From positions 1 through 64,000 of the forward strand of contig JAJQRA010000033.1 in the NCBI GenBank assembly GCA_046533095.1: 64,000 nt of DNA, written 5' to 3'. The stretch is from ZAX-1 sp046533095 (GTDB taxonomy: Bacteria; Bacillota; Clostridia; Lachnospirales; Lachnospiraceae). Below the pieces are notes generated by a model. It was not told where the DNA came from, did not search any database, and saw only the letters and a program-made list of their open reading frames with translations. Shown here piece by piece: positions 52,433 through 61,185 of the stretch (the first letter of the stretch is position 1; every line of letters begins with the position of its first letter). The position numbers and the translations under genes were made by a program.

Positions 52433-52725
52433 TCAATTTGAACTTTGGTAAACGACTGTCTATGACCATTTTTCTTGTGATATCCAGTTTTTCTCTTATA
52501 CTTATAAACGATAATCTTTTTACCTCTTCCGTTACTTACAACAGAACCTTCTACGGTTGCATTTGCTACGGTTGGATCGCCCACTGTTAATGAACCGTTG
52601 TTTACGGCTAAAACATTATCAAAAGTAACTTTTTCACCAGCTTCCACTCCAAGCTTTTCAATGGTAATGATATCGCCTTCGGCTACTTTATACTGTTTGC
52701 CACCTGTTGCTATAATTGCGTACAT
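52417..52725 (-). CDS. rplU: 50S ribosomal protein L21
   Basis: The start is MYAIIATGGKQYKV behind AGGAGG; the longer frame to 52755 precedes that site. The 102-residue protein ends with the L21 signature KIIVYKYKRKTGYHKKNGHRQ. It is first in the rplU-prp-rpmA-obgE-yhbY-nadD-yqeK-rsfS series. Confidence 0.97.
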   Translation of the reverse strand: MYAIIATGGKQYKVAEGDIITIEKLGVEAGEKVTFDNVLAVNNGSLTVGDPTVANATVEGSVVSNGRGKKIIVYKYKRKTGYHKKNGHRQSFTKVQIDKINH

Positions 52726-52863
52726 ATGGTACCTCCTATTATCATTACTCGCCAATTTCGGTGTTGCTACTTTTATATCATAGAATTGTATGATACCATT
52801 TTATCTATAACAATATTTTATCTTCGATAAAAGCAAACTTCAAAACCTCATTGTGCGGCATAC
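52726..52863 (-). promoter_or_regulatory. 5' leader of rplU (possible L21 autoregulatory leader)
   Basis: About 135 transcribed bases precede rplU, enough for a ribosomal-protein leader. AAGATAAAATATTGTTATAG and AAATGGTATCATACAATTC... can form short stems. L21 leaders are known upstream of rplU in Firmicutes, but I cannot confirm the consensus by eye. Confidence 0.35.
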
Positions 52864-52869
52864 CAGTGT

Positions 52870-52898
52870 ATATTAACACGTTTTTGCTCTCAAGTCAA
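52870..52898 (-). promoter_or_regulatory. Sigma-A promoter of the rplU operon
   Basis: On minus, TTGACT (52898-52893) and TAATAT (52875-52870) are exactly 17 bases apart. Confidence 0.75.
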
Positions 52899-52965
52899 CT
52901 TGTATTTTTTTACTTACATAATTTTATGATTCACATATGATATTGTCTTAAGTAATCGCAAATGG

Positions 52966-53124
52966 AAATGTCCCAAATGTGGCGTAGCGTACCCTTTACA
53001 TTGAAGGCAAGTATGTTAGCCTAGCCTTGTAGGCAAGCCATTTTTCCATATTTATATGCTTGTCTGCAATGGCTAATAAACATGCTTGTGGAGGCTCAAT
53101 GTCAAGAGCACATTTGGGACATTT
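52966..53124. repeat. Large imperfect palindrome (foldable 160-bp element)
   Basis: AAATGTCCCAAATGTG (52966-52981) and CACATTTGGGACATTT (53109-53124) are a perfect 16-bp inverted repeat 127 bp apart. Inside, GCAAGTATGTTAGCC pairs approximately with GGCTAATAAACATGCTTG, and GCAAGCCATT with AATGGC-type sequence. It lies between the ribokinase-like gene's end and the rplU promoter. It has no coding frame. It may be a MITE-like element, a structured RNA or a boundary. Confidence 0.75.
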
Positions 53125-53212
53125 TCAAAAACGGATTACATACCCTTTATTTTTGAAAAACTATACTGGGAATAATGAATATATCATATGCAACGTCCTA
53201 TAAAGCGGACTT

Positions 53213-54103
53213 TTATGCACTTTTTGTCGATTGAATTTCATCCCTAAATGGAATAGACGTTGATGCGCCGTTTTTTCCTATGGCTAACGTAGAAGCTTTT
53301 GTGCTTATCCTTAGATTTTCTTCTATTGACAATCCTTTGATCAGGCCTGAGATAAAATAGCCCGTAAACGTGTCTCCCGCAGCCGTCGTATCAACTACTT
53401 CTACTGCTACTGCCGGCTGTTTCCATTGTTTTTCTTGTTCACAGTACACAACACCATTTTCACCCAACGTGAGCACAATTTTCAGTTCAGCATATTTTTC
53501 CTGGATGGCTTCTAAAATATTGCAAATCTCCTCTTCACCCGTAAGTTGCTTGCCTTCTATCTCATTGATAAAAAGCAAAGAGACTTTTTCCAAATTACAT
53601 TTCTCTAATTTGTAATTATATGGAGAGGGATTGAGGATAATAAACATTTCTTTTTCATATGCCTTGTCTATGATGTATTCCAAGCAATTCACTTCGTTTT
53701 GAAGTACCAGATAATCCCCGTTTCCAAAATTGTCAAGAACTTCGTCCACATATTGTTTCGTATTTTTTTGATTGGCACCACCATATAGCAAAATACAATT
53801 TTCTCCTTTTGCATCTACTTGGATCATCGTATGCCCAGACTGCCCTTCTACAGTATGTATATAACTTGTATCTACTTTATTCATGTTCAAGAAGTCTAAA
53901 ATTTCTTTCCCATCTTCACCAACAAACCCCGCATGATATACCTGCACGCCAGCTCTTGAAAGCGCGATCGATTGATTTAACCCTTTGCCACCTAAAAATG
54001 TATGTAGGTCCAACGAATCTTTTGTTTCCCCAGCCTTTAAAAAGCTTTCTACCCGATAAACATAGTCATAATTCAACGATCCAAAGTTTAACACTTTACT
54101 CAT
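53213..54103 (-). CDS. PfkB-family carbohydrate kinase (ribokinase-like)
   Basis: The 296-residue kinase has the N-terminal GGKGLNQSIALSRAG (sugar site) and C-terminal DTTAAGDTFTGYFISGL, with the catalytic Asp in AAGD. It ends an operon with a nucleoside hydrolase and nucleoside-type ABC transporter. It may therefore phosphorylate ribose released from nucleosides, or a nucleoside directly. The ribosome site (GGAAAGGAAG) belongs to the duplicated end of the preceding permease gene. Confidence 0.9.
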   Translation of the reverse strand: MSKVLNFGSLNYDYVYRVESFLKAGETKDSLDLHTFLGGKGLNQSIALSRAGVQVYHAGFVGEDGKEILDFLNMNKVDTSYIHTVEGQSGHTMIQVDAKGENCILLYGGANQKNTKQYVDEVLDNFGNGDYLVLQNEVNCLEYIIDKAYEKEMFIILNPSPYNYKLEKCNLEKVSLLFINEIEGKQLTGEEEICNILEAIQEKYAELKIVLTLGENGVVYCEQEKQWKQPAVAVEVVDTTAAGDTFTGYFISGLIKGLSIEENLRISTKASTLAIGKNGASTSIPFRDEIQSTKSA

Positions 54104-54181
54104 TCCACGAAAACTTCCTTTCCTTCTTTACTATTTTCTTATTTCACGAAAACTCCCTTTCTTTCTTTGCTATTTTCCTAT
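54103..54181 (-). repeat. 40-bp duplication of the permease 3' end in the permease-kinase junction
   Basis: Plus-strand copies at 54103-54142 and 54143-54181 share CACGAAAACT and TTCTTTxCTATTTTC. The inner one is the real 3' end of the permease (KIAKKEREFS-stop). The outer one would read KIVKKERKFS without the stop (TGG for TGA) and supplies the ribosome site for the kinase. Confidence 0.9.
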
Positions 54182-55076
54182 AGGTTCTAATCGAAAAGAT
54201 TGTAAGTCCGATAAGCGTTGCAATATAGGGGATTGTTTTGACCAAGTCCGACGGCAGTCCCATTGTCGCAAGAACGTTGGAAAGTGCATCTGCTACGCCA
54301 AATAAAAGAGCTGCCGCCACGGAACCTAATGGCGTTTGATTCCCCATTGCCTCCGCTGCCAATGCGATCCAGCCTCGACCACTAATCATATCTCTAGAAA
54401 ACCATGATACATATCCCATAGACATAAATGCGCCACCGAGACCACACATCAATCCACTTAATAAAAGTGCAATTGTCTGTGTTTTTACCACACTAATTCC
54501 TACTGACTCGGCCGCTTCCTTTTTTTCTCCTACCGCCCGAATGTGATATCCTAGAGAGGTTCTCTTCAATAAAAAATAGGTGGCAGCGACTGACAGTATT
54601 GAAATATAGGTTAACACATTATGTCCCGAAAGTATATTCCCAATAACAGGAATATTTTTCATAATTGGAATTGTTACTTTGGGAAGCACTTTACTTGCAA
54701 GGGCTACGCTTGTACCTTTATCTTTTGCTACTAAATATAGGAAGAAAATAGTCCCTCCACTCGCCAAGCTGTTAATCGCAATTCCACCCAGAATAATATT
54801 TGTTTTATAATGCAGTGTAAAAAATGCCAATATTCCTGACATCGCTACTGCAATCACGATCGCCATAACAAGTCCCCAAAAAGCACTCTGTGTTACATAG
54901 CTAAAATACATGCCCGCAAATGCACCAGTTAGCATTAATCCCTCCAATGAAATATTGGGAACTCCTGCCACATCCGAAATCACTGCTCCCATTGTAGCAA
55001 AGAAAAGCGGTGTTGTCACTCTAAGAATCGAATATAAGAAGTCGCTGGTAAATACTAAATCAAAAAACGCGTTCAT
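54144..55076 (-). CDS. Nucleoside-type ABC transporter permease 2 (NupQ/YufQ-like)
   Basis: The 310-residue membrane protein is of the BPD_transp_2 family. It has PLFFATMGAVISDVAGVPNI SLEGLML-type start residues, KTNIILGGIAINSLASGGTI, and GYHIRAVGEKKEAAESVGIS (the EAA-like coupling loop). It is the second permease of the nucleoside importer and starts inside the end of the first (17-bp overlap). Confidence 0.92.
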   Translation of the reverse strand: MNAFFDLVFTSDFLYSILRVTTPLFFATMGAVISDVAGVPNISLEGLMLTGAFAGMYFSYVTQSAFWGLVMAIVIAVAMSGILAFFTLHYKTNIILGGIAINSLASGGTIFFLYLVAKDKGTSVALASKVLPKVTIPIMKNIPVIGNILSGHNVLTYISILSVAATYFLLKRTSLGYHIRAVGEKKEAAESVGISVVKTQTIALLLSGLMCGLGGAFMSMGYVSWFSRDMISGRGWIALAAEAMGNQTPLGSVAAALLFGVADALSNVLATMGLPSDLVKTIPYIATLIGLTIFSIRTYRKIAKKEREFS

Positions 55077-56121
55077 GCTTGACCTCCTTTTCGATAAATT
55101 TCTGCTTATACTTGTGCAAAAATTTATCTGCTGAAATCAATAAAATAATAATACTCTGTAAAATAGCAATCATTTCTGTTGGCACATCGGCAAACCGATT
55201 CACTAAATCTGCCCCCACCCTCAAATAGCCAACAAATAGCGCCGCGCCGATTACACCAAAAGGATTATTATTTGCCATCATCGCTATCATCGCACCATCG
55301 AAACCATATCCAGGCAGCGAGGCCCATTCAAATCTTTTGTGTATCCCCAGACATTCCACAATTCCGCCAAGTCCTGCGACTGCTCCGGCTAATATATGTG
55401 CCATTATAATCACTTTTTTTACATTAATCCCTGAATATTTGGCAAAACTTGAATTTGTCCCCGCTATGCGCAGCTCATATCCTTTTTTTGTTTTATACAT
55501 AAATATAGATACAAATAGCGCACTTAAAATAGCAAGGATGATACCAATATGAATTCTTGTCCCCCTCACCATGATTGGCAAAAGAGAAGCATGTCTGTAT
55601 TTATAGGAAACGAGCGAAGATACAGACGGGTCCCGCATTATATTATTTAGCACATAGCACCCCACTCCGTATGCAATACTATTCATCATAAGAGAAGTTA
55701 CCATTTCACTTGCGCCATATTTTGCACGCAACACACCTGGTATGAGCATTACGCCTACACCTGCCGCCATACCTGCAAGTAAACATAAGAATGGCAATAG
55801 CGGCGAGGGCAGATCAACCCATATAGCAACCATTGAGCCAACAATTCCCGCCATAAAAAACACGCCTTCTCCCCCTAGATTAAAAAGCCCTGTTTTAAAT
55901 AAAATTGCCATAGCAAGTCCTGAAAATATTAGGGGAATTGCCGTTTCTATCATATTTCCAATGTAACGCATCGAAGAAAATGGATTGACAAGAAATATTT
56001 TAATTGATTCCAATGGCTGTTCGCTCACCATTACAATAATGATAAAAGCAACGAACACTGAAGCTAACATTGAAACAGCGGTTCTTATCATATTAAACTT
56101 CTTTTCTCTACTCATTTTCAT
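55060..56121 (-). CDS. Nucleoside-type ABC transporter permease 1 (NupP/YufP-like)
   Basis: This 353-residue BPD_transp_2 permease has FSGLAMAILFKTGLFNLGGE, ASEMVTSLMMNSIAYGVGCY and GYELRIAGTNSSFAKYSGIN (coupling loop), about eight to nine helices. It overlaps the ATPase stop by 14 bp and the second permease by 17 bp, so the three are translationally coupled. Confidence 0.92.
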   Translation of the reverse strand: MKMSREKKFNMIRTAVSMLASVFVAFIIIVMVSEQPLESIKIFLVNPFSSMRYIGNMIETAIPLIFSGLAMAILFKTGLFNLGGEGVFFMAGIVGSMVAIWVDLPSPLLPFLCLLAGMAAGVGVMLIPGVLRAKYGASEMVTSLMMNSIAYGVGCYVLNNIMRDPSVSSLVSYKYRHASLLPIMVRGTRIHIGIILAILSALFVSIFMYKTKKGYELRIAGTNSSFAKYSGINVKKVIIMAHILAGAVAGLGGIVECLGIHKRFEWASLPGYGFDGAMIAMMANNNPFGVIGAALFVGYLRVGADLVNRFADVPTEMIAILQSIIILLISADKFLHKYKQKFIEKEVKHERVF

Positions 56122-57667
56122 TCACCGCCTTTTTTATCTGTTCGGAAGTATGCCTTTTAATACCCAACATATACAAGCCTAAGGTTTCTTCATTTAAATG
56201 CTCTGTTTTATCAAAATAAGCTACAATTTCTCCTTCGTACATAATCGCAATCACATCCGACAATTTCAAAATTTCACTAAGGTCGGCAGATACCAATAAC
56301 ACCGCACAATTCTTCTTTCGAATTTCTATCATTTTTTTGTGAATAATATGTGCGGCTCCAATATCCACTCCACGTGTAGGCTGTTCTGCAATCAAAATTT
56401 CAGGTTCAGATTCACATTCTCTCGCTACGACAACTTTTTGCATGTTTCCACCTGAGAGCATCCCTACTGGTTGACTTGCGTCCACGCAACGGATTTCATA
56501 ATCCTTTATTTTTTGATTGACAAATGCATGAACCGCTTTTGATTTTAGAAATCCCCTTTTGCAAAATTCTTTTTGGCTAAATCGATTGGCAATCATATTG
56601 TCCCGAATGGATTCTTTCGTTGCAACGCCTTTTTCCAATCGGTCTTCTGGAATGTATCCATATTGTGATGCCCTAATTTGTGCGACTGTTTTTCCTTTGA
56701 TGCTTTTCCCATGAAATAATATTTCACCCATTTGAATGGGCAATTTTTTTGTAAGCATATTTACCAATTCCACTTGTCCATTTCCTTGAACACCCGCAAT
56801 TCCAAATATCATGCCTCTCCTCACGCCAAATTCCACATGTTTTAAGGCCAAAACCCCATCCTCGTCTTTATAGGAAATATCCTGCACGGATATGATTTGT
56901 TCGCCAAAACAAGCTTTTTCCTTTGTGATTGAGGTGTCCATTTCGCAGCCCATAATGAGATTGGATATTTTTGTTTCTGTCGTTTCCTTACCCGAATACG
57001 TTCCGACTGTACTTCCACCCCTCATCACGGTTACCCGATCAGATATTTGCTTTATTTCTGGAATTTTATGAGAAATAAAGACAATCGTATGTCCTTGATT
57101 TTTCAAATGAATGAGTTCTTCAAATAACTGTTTTGTTTCTTGAGGCGCCAGTACCGCTGTAGGTTCATCTAAAATCAATATTTGGGCACCTCTGGCAAGT
57201 GCCTTTAGAATCTCTACTTTTTGTTTCACGCCGACTGGCAAATTTCTTGTTATTTCTTTGGGGTTTACAAGCAAATTGTATTTATTGCTGATTTCTTGCG
57301 TGAACCGAATGGCTTCTTCATCATTTACAAATGCTCCTTTTTTAGGCTCCATGCCTAACACAATATTCTGCGCAACTGTAAAAGATTCCACTAACATAAA
57401 ATGCTGATGAACCATTCCAATTCCTTTGGCAATGGCTTCCTTTGAACCGGAAAAACGCACGGACTCTCCATGTAAGATAAGCTCACCTTTTGACGGTGCC
57501 TCCATGCCAAATAATATTTTCATCAATGTTGATTTTCCCGCACCATTTTCACCTACCAATGCATGAATTTCGCCTTTTTTTAGATTGAAATTCACATCGG
57601 TATTCGCTTTTACGCCATTGCTATAAGTTTTGGAAATATTTTTCATCTCTAAAATAGTTTCGCTCAT
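56108..57667 (-). CDS. Nucleoside-type ABC transporter ATPase (NupO/YufO-like), two ATPase domains
   Basis: The 519-residue tandem ATPase has a first Walker A GENGAGKSTLM (about 37) with LPVGVKQKVEILKAL and LILDEPTAVL, and a second half with AGVQGNGQVEL (degenerate P-loop), LSGGNMQKVVVARE and LIAEQPTRGVD. This is the sugar/nucleoside (CUT2-like) arrangement used by BMP-dependent importers. It follows the BMP gene by 19 bp. Confidence 0.94.
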   Translation of the reverse strand: MSETILEMKNISKTYSNGVKANTDVNFNLKKGEIHALVGENGAGKSTLMKILFGMEAPSKGELILHGESVRFSGSKEAIAKGIGMVHQHFMLVESFTVAQNIVLGMEPKKGAFVNDEEAIRFTQEISNKYNLLVNPKEITRNLPVGVKQKVEILKALARGAQILILDEPTAVLAPQETKQLFEELIHLKNQGHTIVFISHKIPEIKQISDRVTVMRGGSTVGTYSGKETTETKISNLIMGCEMDTSITKEKACFGEQIISVQDISYKDEDGVLALKHVEFGVRRGMIFGIAGVQGNGQVELVNMLTKKLPIQMGEILFHGKSIKGKTVAQIRASQYGYIPEDRLEKGVATKESIRDNMIANRFSQKEFCKRGFLKSKAVHAFVNQKIKDYEIRCVDASQPVGMLSGGNMQKVVVARECESEPEILIAEQPTRGVDIGAAHIIHKKMIEIRKKNCAVLLVSADLSEILKLSDVIAIMYEGEIVAYFDKTEHLNEETLGLYMLGIKRHTSEQIKKAVNENE

Positions 57668-57686
57668 AAACCCACCTGTCTATCCT

Positions 57687-58826
57687 TTATGGACGTGCAT
57701 TTGTACGAATTTCTTCTAATTCTTCCGGAGTTAGAACAGAGGTATCCGTTACTTTTAAATCCCCGTTAATAATTTTCGTTTTAATTTCTTCAACCGCACT
57801 TCTGTCCTGCTCACTAAGCAGTTTTTCATAAAATTCATTCTCTGCAATGCCAACCGCTTCTTCTTTTACACCAAACAACTCTTTTGTTCCATACGTAACT
57901 TCACCTTTCATCGCCTTTTTCACAATGTATAAAGCCGAGCCAGGAATATTTTTAATTGCCGACGTAATAATGACACTTGCCATTTCTGGCTGCGAATCTT
58001 TTAAAGCTTCTGCCTGATCTGAATCTACACCAATAACAAGCTTGCTTTTTTGAACTGCCGCATCAATAACGCCCAATCCTGATTGCCCTGCTGCTGTAAA
58101 AATAATAGAAACACCGGAATCATAAAGCAATAATGCATTTTCTTTTCCCTTTGCTGTATCTGTAAAACTTCCCACATAAGATGCCGCCACTTTCATGTCT
58201 GCTTCTATGGATTGCACACCCTCTATGTATCCTACTAGGAATTCATTAATTCCAGGTATATCCATGCCTCCTATAAATCCAACTTTCGTATCTCCAAGTT
58301 CCTTCGCTTTTCGTGCCGCTACTACTCCTGCAATATAACTCATTTCGTTATTTCTAGGTGCAATAATATAGACATTAGAAGGGATATCTTCCAACTGCCC
58401 ATCTAAATTGATGAATTTTTGCTCTGGAAATTCTTCCGCAACTTGCACTAATGCATCCTCTCCATTGCTAGATACAGTCAAAATCAAATCATATCCTTTT
58501 TCACACAAATCTACATATGCAGGATAATATTTCGATGAATCTCCTCCCGCTTCAACATAATCCACTTCTATTCCTAATTCTTTTTTTAGAAGGTCTACCG
58601 ATTCAAAGGCTGCATCAAAGAATGATTTATCTCCAAGCGTACCGGGAATCATCATTGCCACTTTATAATCTTTGGTTTCACCTTCAAATTCCTCTCCTTG
58701 TATTAATTCATCCCCTTGTATTGTATCATTATTGCCCTTTTCTTCTTGTTCTGGCTTCGCACAACCAAACATAACGGTTCCAACTGCCAAACATACTACG
58801 CATAACATTGCTAATTTCTTCTTCAT
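57687..58826 (-). CDS. BMP-family nucleoside-binding lipoprotein (NupN/BmpA-like)
   Basis: The 379-residue protein starts behind AGGAGG with signal KKKLAMLCVVCLAVGTVMFGC (lipobox VMFGC) and an acidic linker. The Bmp domain follows: YKVAMMIPGTLGDKSFFDAA, EFPEQKFINLDGQL, YIAGVVAARKAKELGDTKVG, and FTAAGQSGLGVIDA. It captures nucleosides for the importer. A repeat array precedes it. Confidence 0.92.
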   Translation of the reverse strand: MKKKLAMLCVVCLAVGTVMFGCAKPEQEEKGNNDTIQGDELIQGEEFEGETKDYKVAMMIPGTLGDKSFFDAAFESVDLLKKELGIEVDYVEAGGDSSKYYPAYVDLCEKGYDLILTVSSNGEDALVQVAEEFPEQKFINLDGQLEDIPSNVYIIAPRNNEMSYIAGVVAARKAKELGDTKVGFIGGMDIPGINEFLVGYIEGVQSIEADMKVAASYVGSFTDTAKGKENALLLYDSGVSIIFTAAGQSGLGVIDAAVQKSKLVIGVDSDQAEALKDSQPEMASVIITSAIKNIPGSALYIVKKAMKGEVTYGTKELFGVKEEAVGIAENEFYEKLLSEQDRSAVEEIKTKIINGDLKVTDTSVLTPEELEEIRTNARP

Positions 58827-58874
58827 TTCTTTTCCTCCTAATATGTAATTTGTTTATCTAAGCACATCGCTTAT

Positions 58875-59060
58875 ATCATGATATCGTATGAGCAAAGCGA
58901 ACTTTATATTGCGCCGAGTGAAGTGTACATCTGCCGAAAGCTACCGTGATGATGTAATCATCATGATATAATGTGAGCAAAGCGAACTTTATATCGTACC
59001 GAGCGAAGAGAAGTGTGCATCCGCTGGAAGCTATCGTGATGATGCAGTCATCATGATATT
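58875..59060 (-). repeat. 85/90-bp tandem units between the hydrolase and BMP genes
   Basis: ATCATGATAT starts units at 58875, 58960 and 59050 (plus reading), with GAGCAAAGCGAACTTTATAT in each full unit. The last partial unit includes the complement of the hydrolase's final codons and stop (ATATCATGA on minus). Units end in palindromic GATGATGxxxTCATCATGAT. Confidence 0.88.
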
Positions 59061-59938
59061 CTATCGATTACGATCCTTTGAAAAGCTTCTATTTTCATTG
59101 ATTTTGCAAAATAGAACTCCTTATTAACTTCTGTTTCTATACTGTACATATTCCCTGTTCGTGCAATTCCGCCTCTTGTAATTTTCCCTGCAAGTTCTAT
59201 CGTGTAATCACTTTGGATTAGCTCTACAATGTCCGGTTCTATTAAATAAGCGATCAAAAGTGCATCATGCAGTGTTACTGGATACCCTGTTTTATCACAA
59301 AATATTTTGACGCCTCTGAAAAAGTAATCCATTTGTTCGTTCTTTTTGTATAGTGCCTGCCTCATATCCTCTGTCAGTGTACAATATTTTGTAACTTCCA
59401 ATCCAAACATCGTTAGATTCTTGGCATAATCTAAAACAATTCTTGCTGCCTCTGGATCACATTCCATATTCCACTCCGGAAGACTTTGTGTAAATATTCC
59501 TCCCATTGCAATAATCTTTGCTTTTTCCATCACTTTCGGTTCTTTGTAAAACGCCATTGCAAGATTCGTCATTGCACCCATTTCCACAATGGTAATATCC
59601 GGATTCTCTCTAACTGATTGAATCATAAAATCAACAGCCGAAATACTTTGATCCAATTGGCGTTTCTTTTCTAAAATGGCATATTGAATTGGATTCTCTT
59701 CATACACTGGACGTTCAATCAGCGGCTTTGCGCACCCTGCATAGACTGGGATATCTTTTCTTCCGCATTTTTCGCACAATTCTAATACCATTTCTGCCCG
59801 TTTTTCTGTATTTTGAAAAACAGTTGTAATACCGATAATATCGAATTCTGCAGAATGAAGTGCCATCATAACTGCCGCTGCATCATCTACATCATCTCCC
59901 AAATCGGTATCAATTAAAATTTTCTTTTTTGTTGTTAT
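59051..59938 (-). CDS. Inosine-uridine-preferring nucleoside hydrolase family protein
   Basis: The start is MITTKKKILIDTDLGDD, behind AAGGGGG; the longer frame to 59980 is not supported. The 295-residue enzyme has the Ca-binding DTDLGDDVDDAAAV motif (11-24). It releases base and ribose from nucleosides. NMECDPEAARIVLDYAK and TLHDALLIAYLIEP carry further active-site residues (N and HD). It feeds the ribokinase-like enzyme at the operon end. Confidence 0.93.
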   Translation of the reverse strand: MTTKKKILIDTDLGDDVDDAAAVMMALHSAEFDIIGITTVFQNTEKRAEMVLELCEKCGRKDIPVYAGCAKPLIERPVYEENPIQYAILEKKRQLDQSISAVDFMIQSVRENPDITIVEMGAMTNLAMAFYKEPKVMEKAKIIAMGGIFTQSLPEWNMECDPEAARIVLDYAKNLTMFGLEVTKYCTLTEDMRQALYKKNEQMDYFFRGVKIFCDKTGYPVTLHDALLIAYLIEPDIVELIQSDYTIELAGKITRGGIARTGNMYSIETEVNKEFYFAKSMKIEAFQRIVIDRIS

Positions 59939-60090
59939 CATTTTGCATACCCCCTTAGCCCTTTCTATTGATGAAACCATTATACTTTTCTATCCCTTCA
60001 TTTCAAAGGTCACATGTCCTTTCCTTTATTTTTGTATCATAACGCCAAAAAACGATGGGAATATTCCTATTTCCATCGTTTTTTTAAGCA

Positions 60091-60774
60091 TTATGACCAA
60101 AGCTTTTGAAACATTATTTGTTGTTTTTCATCTGTGAGGATGCATTTTTTGTTCACCGATACAATTTCTTTATTGTCCTTCAACTTTTTAATTCCACGCC
60201 CTACCGTTCGAATACTTGTTCCTATCTGTCTCGCAATATCTTGATATTCTTCCATAACAACCACTTTTTCCTTACCCTCTTTGTGTTTTTCATAATACTG
60301 GATAAGATAATATCTCAAGCGATTGATTCCGTCTAGATAATATAAAATTCCATCCTTTCCTGAGCTCATATATAAATCGTTTGACACAAATGTAATACAC
60401 CGTCTAAGCATTTTAGGGGATTCCATAATATATGCATAGATGATATCCGAAGCAATTCGCAATACTTCCACTTCTGTAACACTCATAATCGTTGCAATGT
60501 ATGCATCTTTTTGTGACAATATCTCCAATAGCCCTATATTGCCATTACTTTGATCTAGCTGAAAATAATGATACGCATTTCCGTCTGCATATTCACGGCT
60601 TCCGACCGTTTTCCCTGACTTTATAAAATAGAGGTATTTCGGAAAATCTCCCCTTGAAACAATCGTTTCTCGCTTTGAATATTGAATAACTTTCCCCTGT
60701 TTTCGTATTTCCTCTGGAAAAACAGATAGATTCACCTCGGATTCTTTATACTTCTCCCATAGTTCATTTAACAT
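60091..60774 (-). CDS. Crp/Fnr-family transcriptional regulator
   Basis: ATG 60774 follows AAAGGAGC. The 227-residue protein has a cyclic-nucleotide-binding-like fold (RETIVSRGDFPKYLYFIKSG) and a C-terminal helix-turn-helix (EYQDIARQIGTSIRTVGRGIKKLKDN). No Fnr-type cysteine cluster is visible, so it is more Crp-like. It lies first in the minus operon and probably senses a small molecule to control nucleoside uptake. A TATAAT with a poor -35 precedes it near 60862. Confidence 0.9.
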   Translation of the reverse strand: MLNELWEKYKESEVNLSVFPEEIRKQGKVIQYSKRETIVSRGDFPKYLYFIKSGKTVGSREYADGNAYHYFQLDQSNGNIGLLEILSQKDAYIATIMSVTEVEVLRIASDIIYAYIMESPKMLRRCITFVSNDLYMSSGKDGILYYLDGINRLRYYLIQYYEKHKEGKEKVVVMEEYQDIARQIGTSIRTVGRGIKKLKDNKEIVSVNKKCILTDEKQQIMFQKLWS

Positions 60775-60831
60775 AGAACCAGCTCCTTTTTTAAGCAACC
60801 TTCCGTATTTCTTCGTCACACTGTGTAGCAA

Positions 60832-61041
60832 AATTCACTTCCTTTGATTTATGTGTATTATACTACCGAAATCTCTGGTAATCTCCCCTATACTGCAGGT
60901 GATAATATTCCAACTGCAAGGGAAATATTTTGCACATGCCTTGCACAACGCAAAAGGCTAAGATAACGTCCAATCAAAGAAAAATATAGTATAACGAAAC
61001 GTCATAAAAGGAAGATTGAGGGTCATTTCCGGTAATTCCCT
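60832..61041. other. Gap between the Crp-like gene and the DUF3343 array
   Basis: No gene is seen. A TGCAG/CTGCA dyad flanks AATATTATCACC near 60893-60920 upstream of the regulator's likely -10, a possible operator. GGTCATTTCCGGTAATTCCC lies near 61021. Confidence 0.4.
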
Positions 61042-61185
61042 TTAATGAGCAAATCATCAATCATATTGCCCTTATGAGAAAAGCATCAATTTATAGCCCT
61101 TATGAGCAAAGCATCAATTTATAGCCCTTATGAGCAAAACATCAATTTATAGCCCTTATGAGCAAAGCATCAATTCATATTGCCC
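61042..61185 (-). repeat. 28-bp array copying the 3' end and stop of the DUF3343 gene
   Basis: TTATGAGCAAAGCATCAATT-type units start at 61072, 61100, 61128 and 61156 (plus reading), with a diverged one at about 61042. The 61156 unit is the real gene end (LMLCS-stop). Each downstream copy keeps the TTGATGCTTTGCTCATAA string or a one-base variant. Confidence 0.94.
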
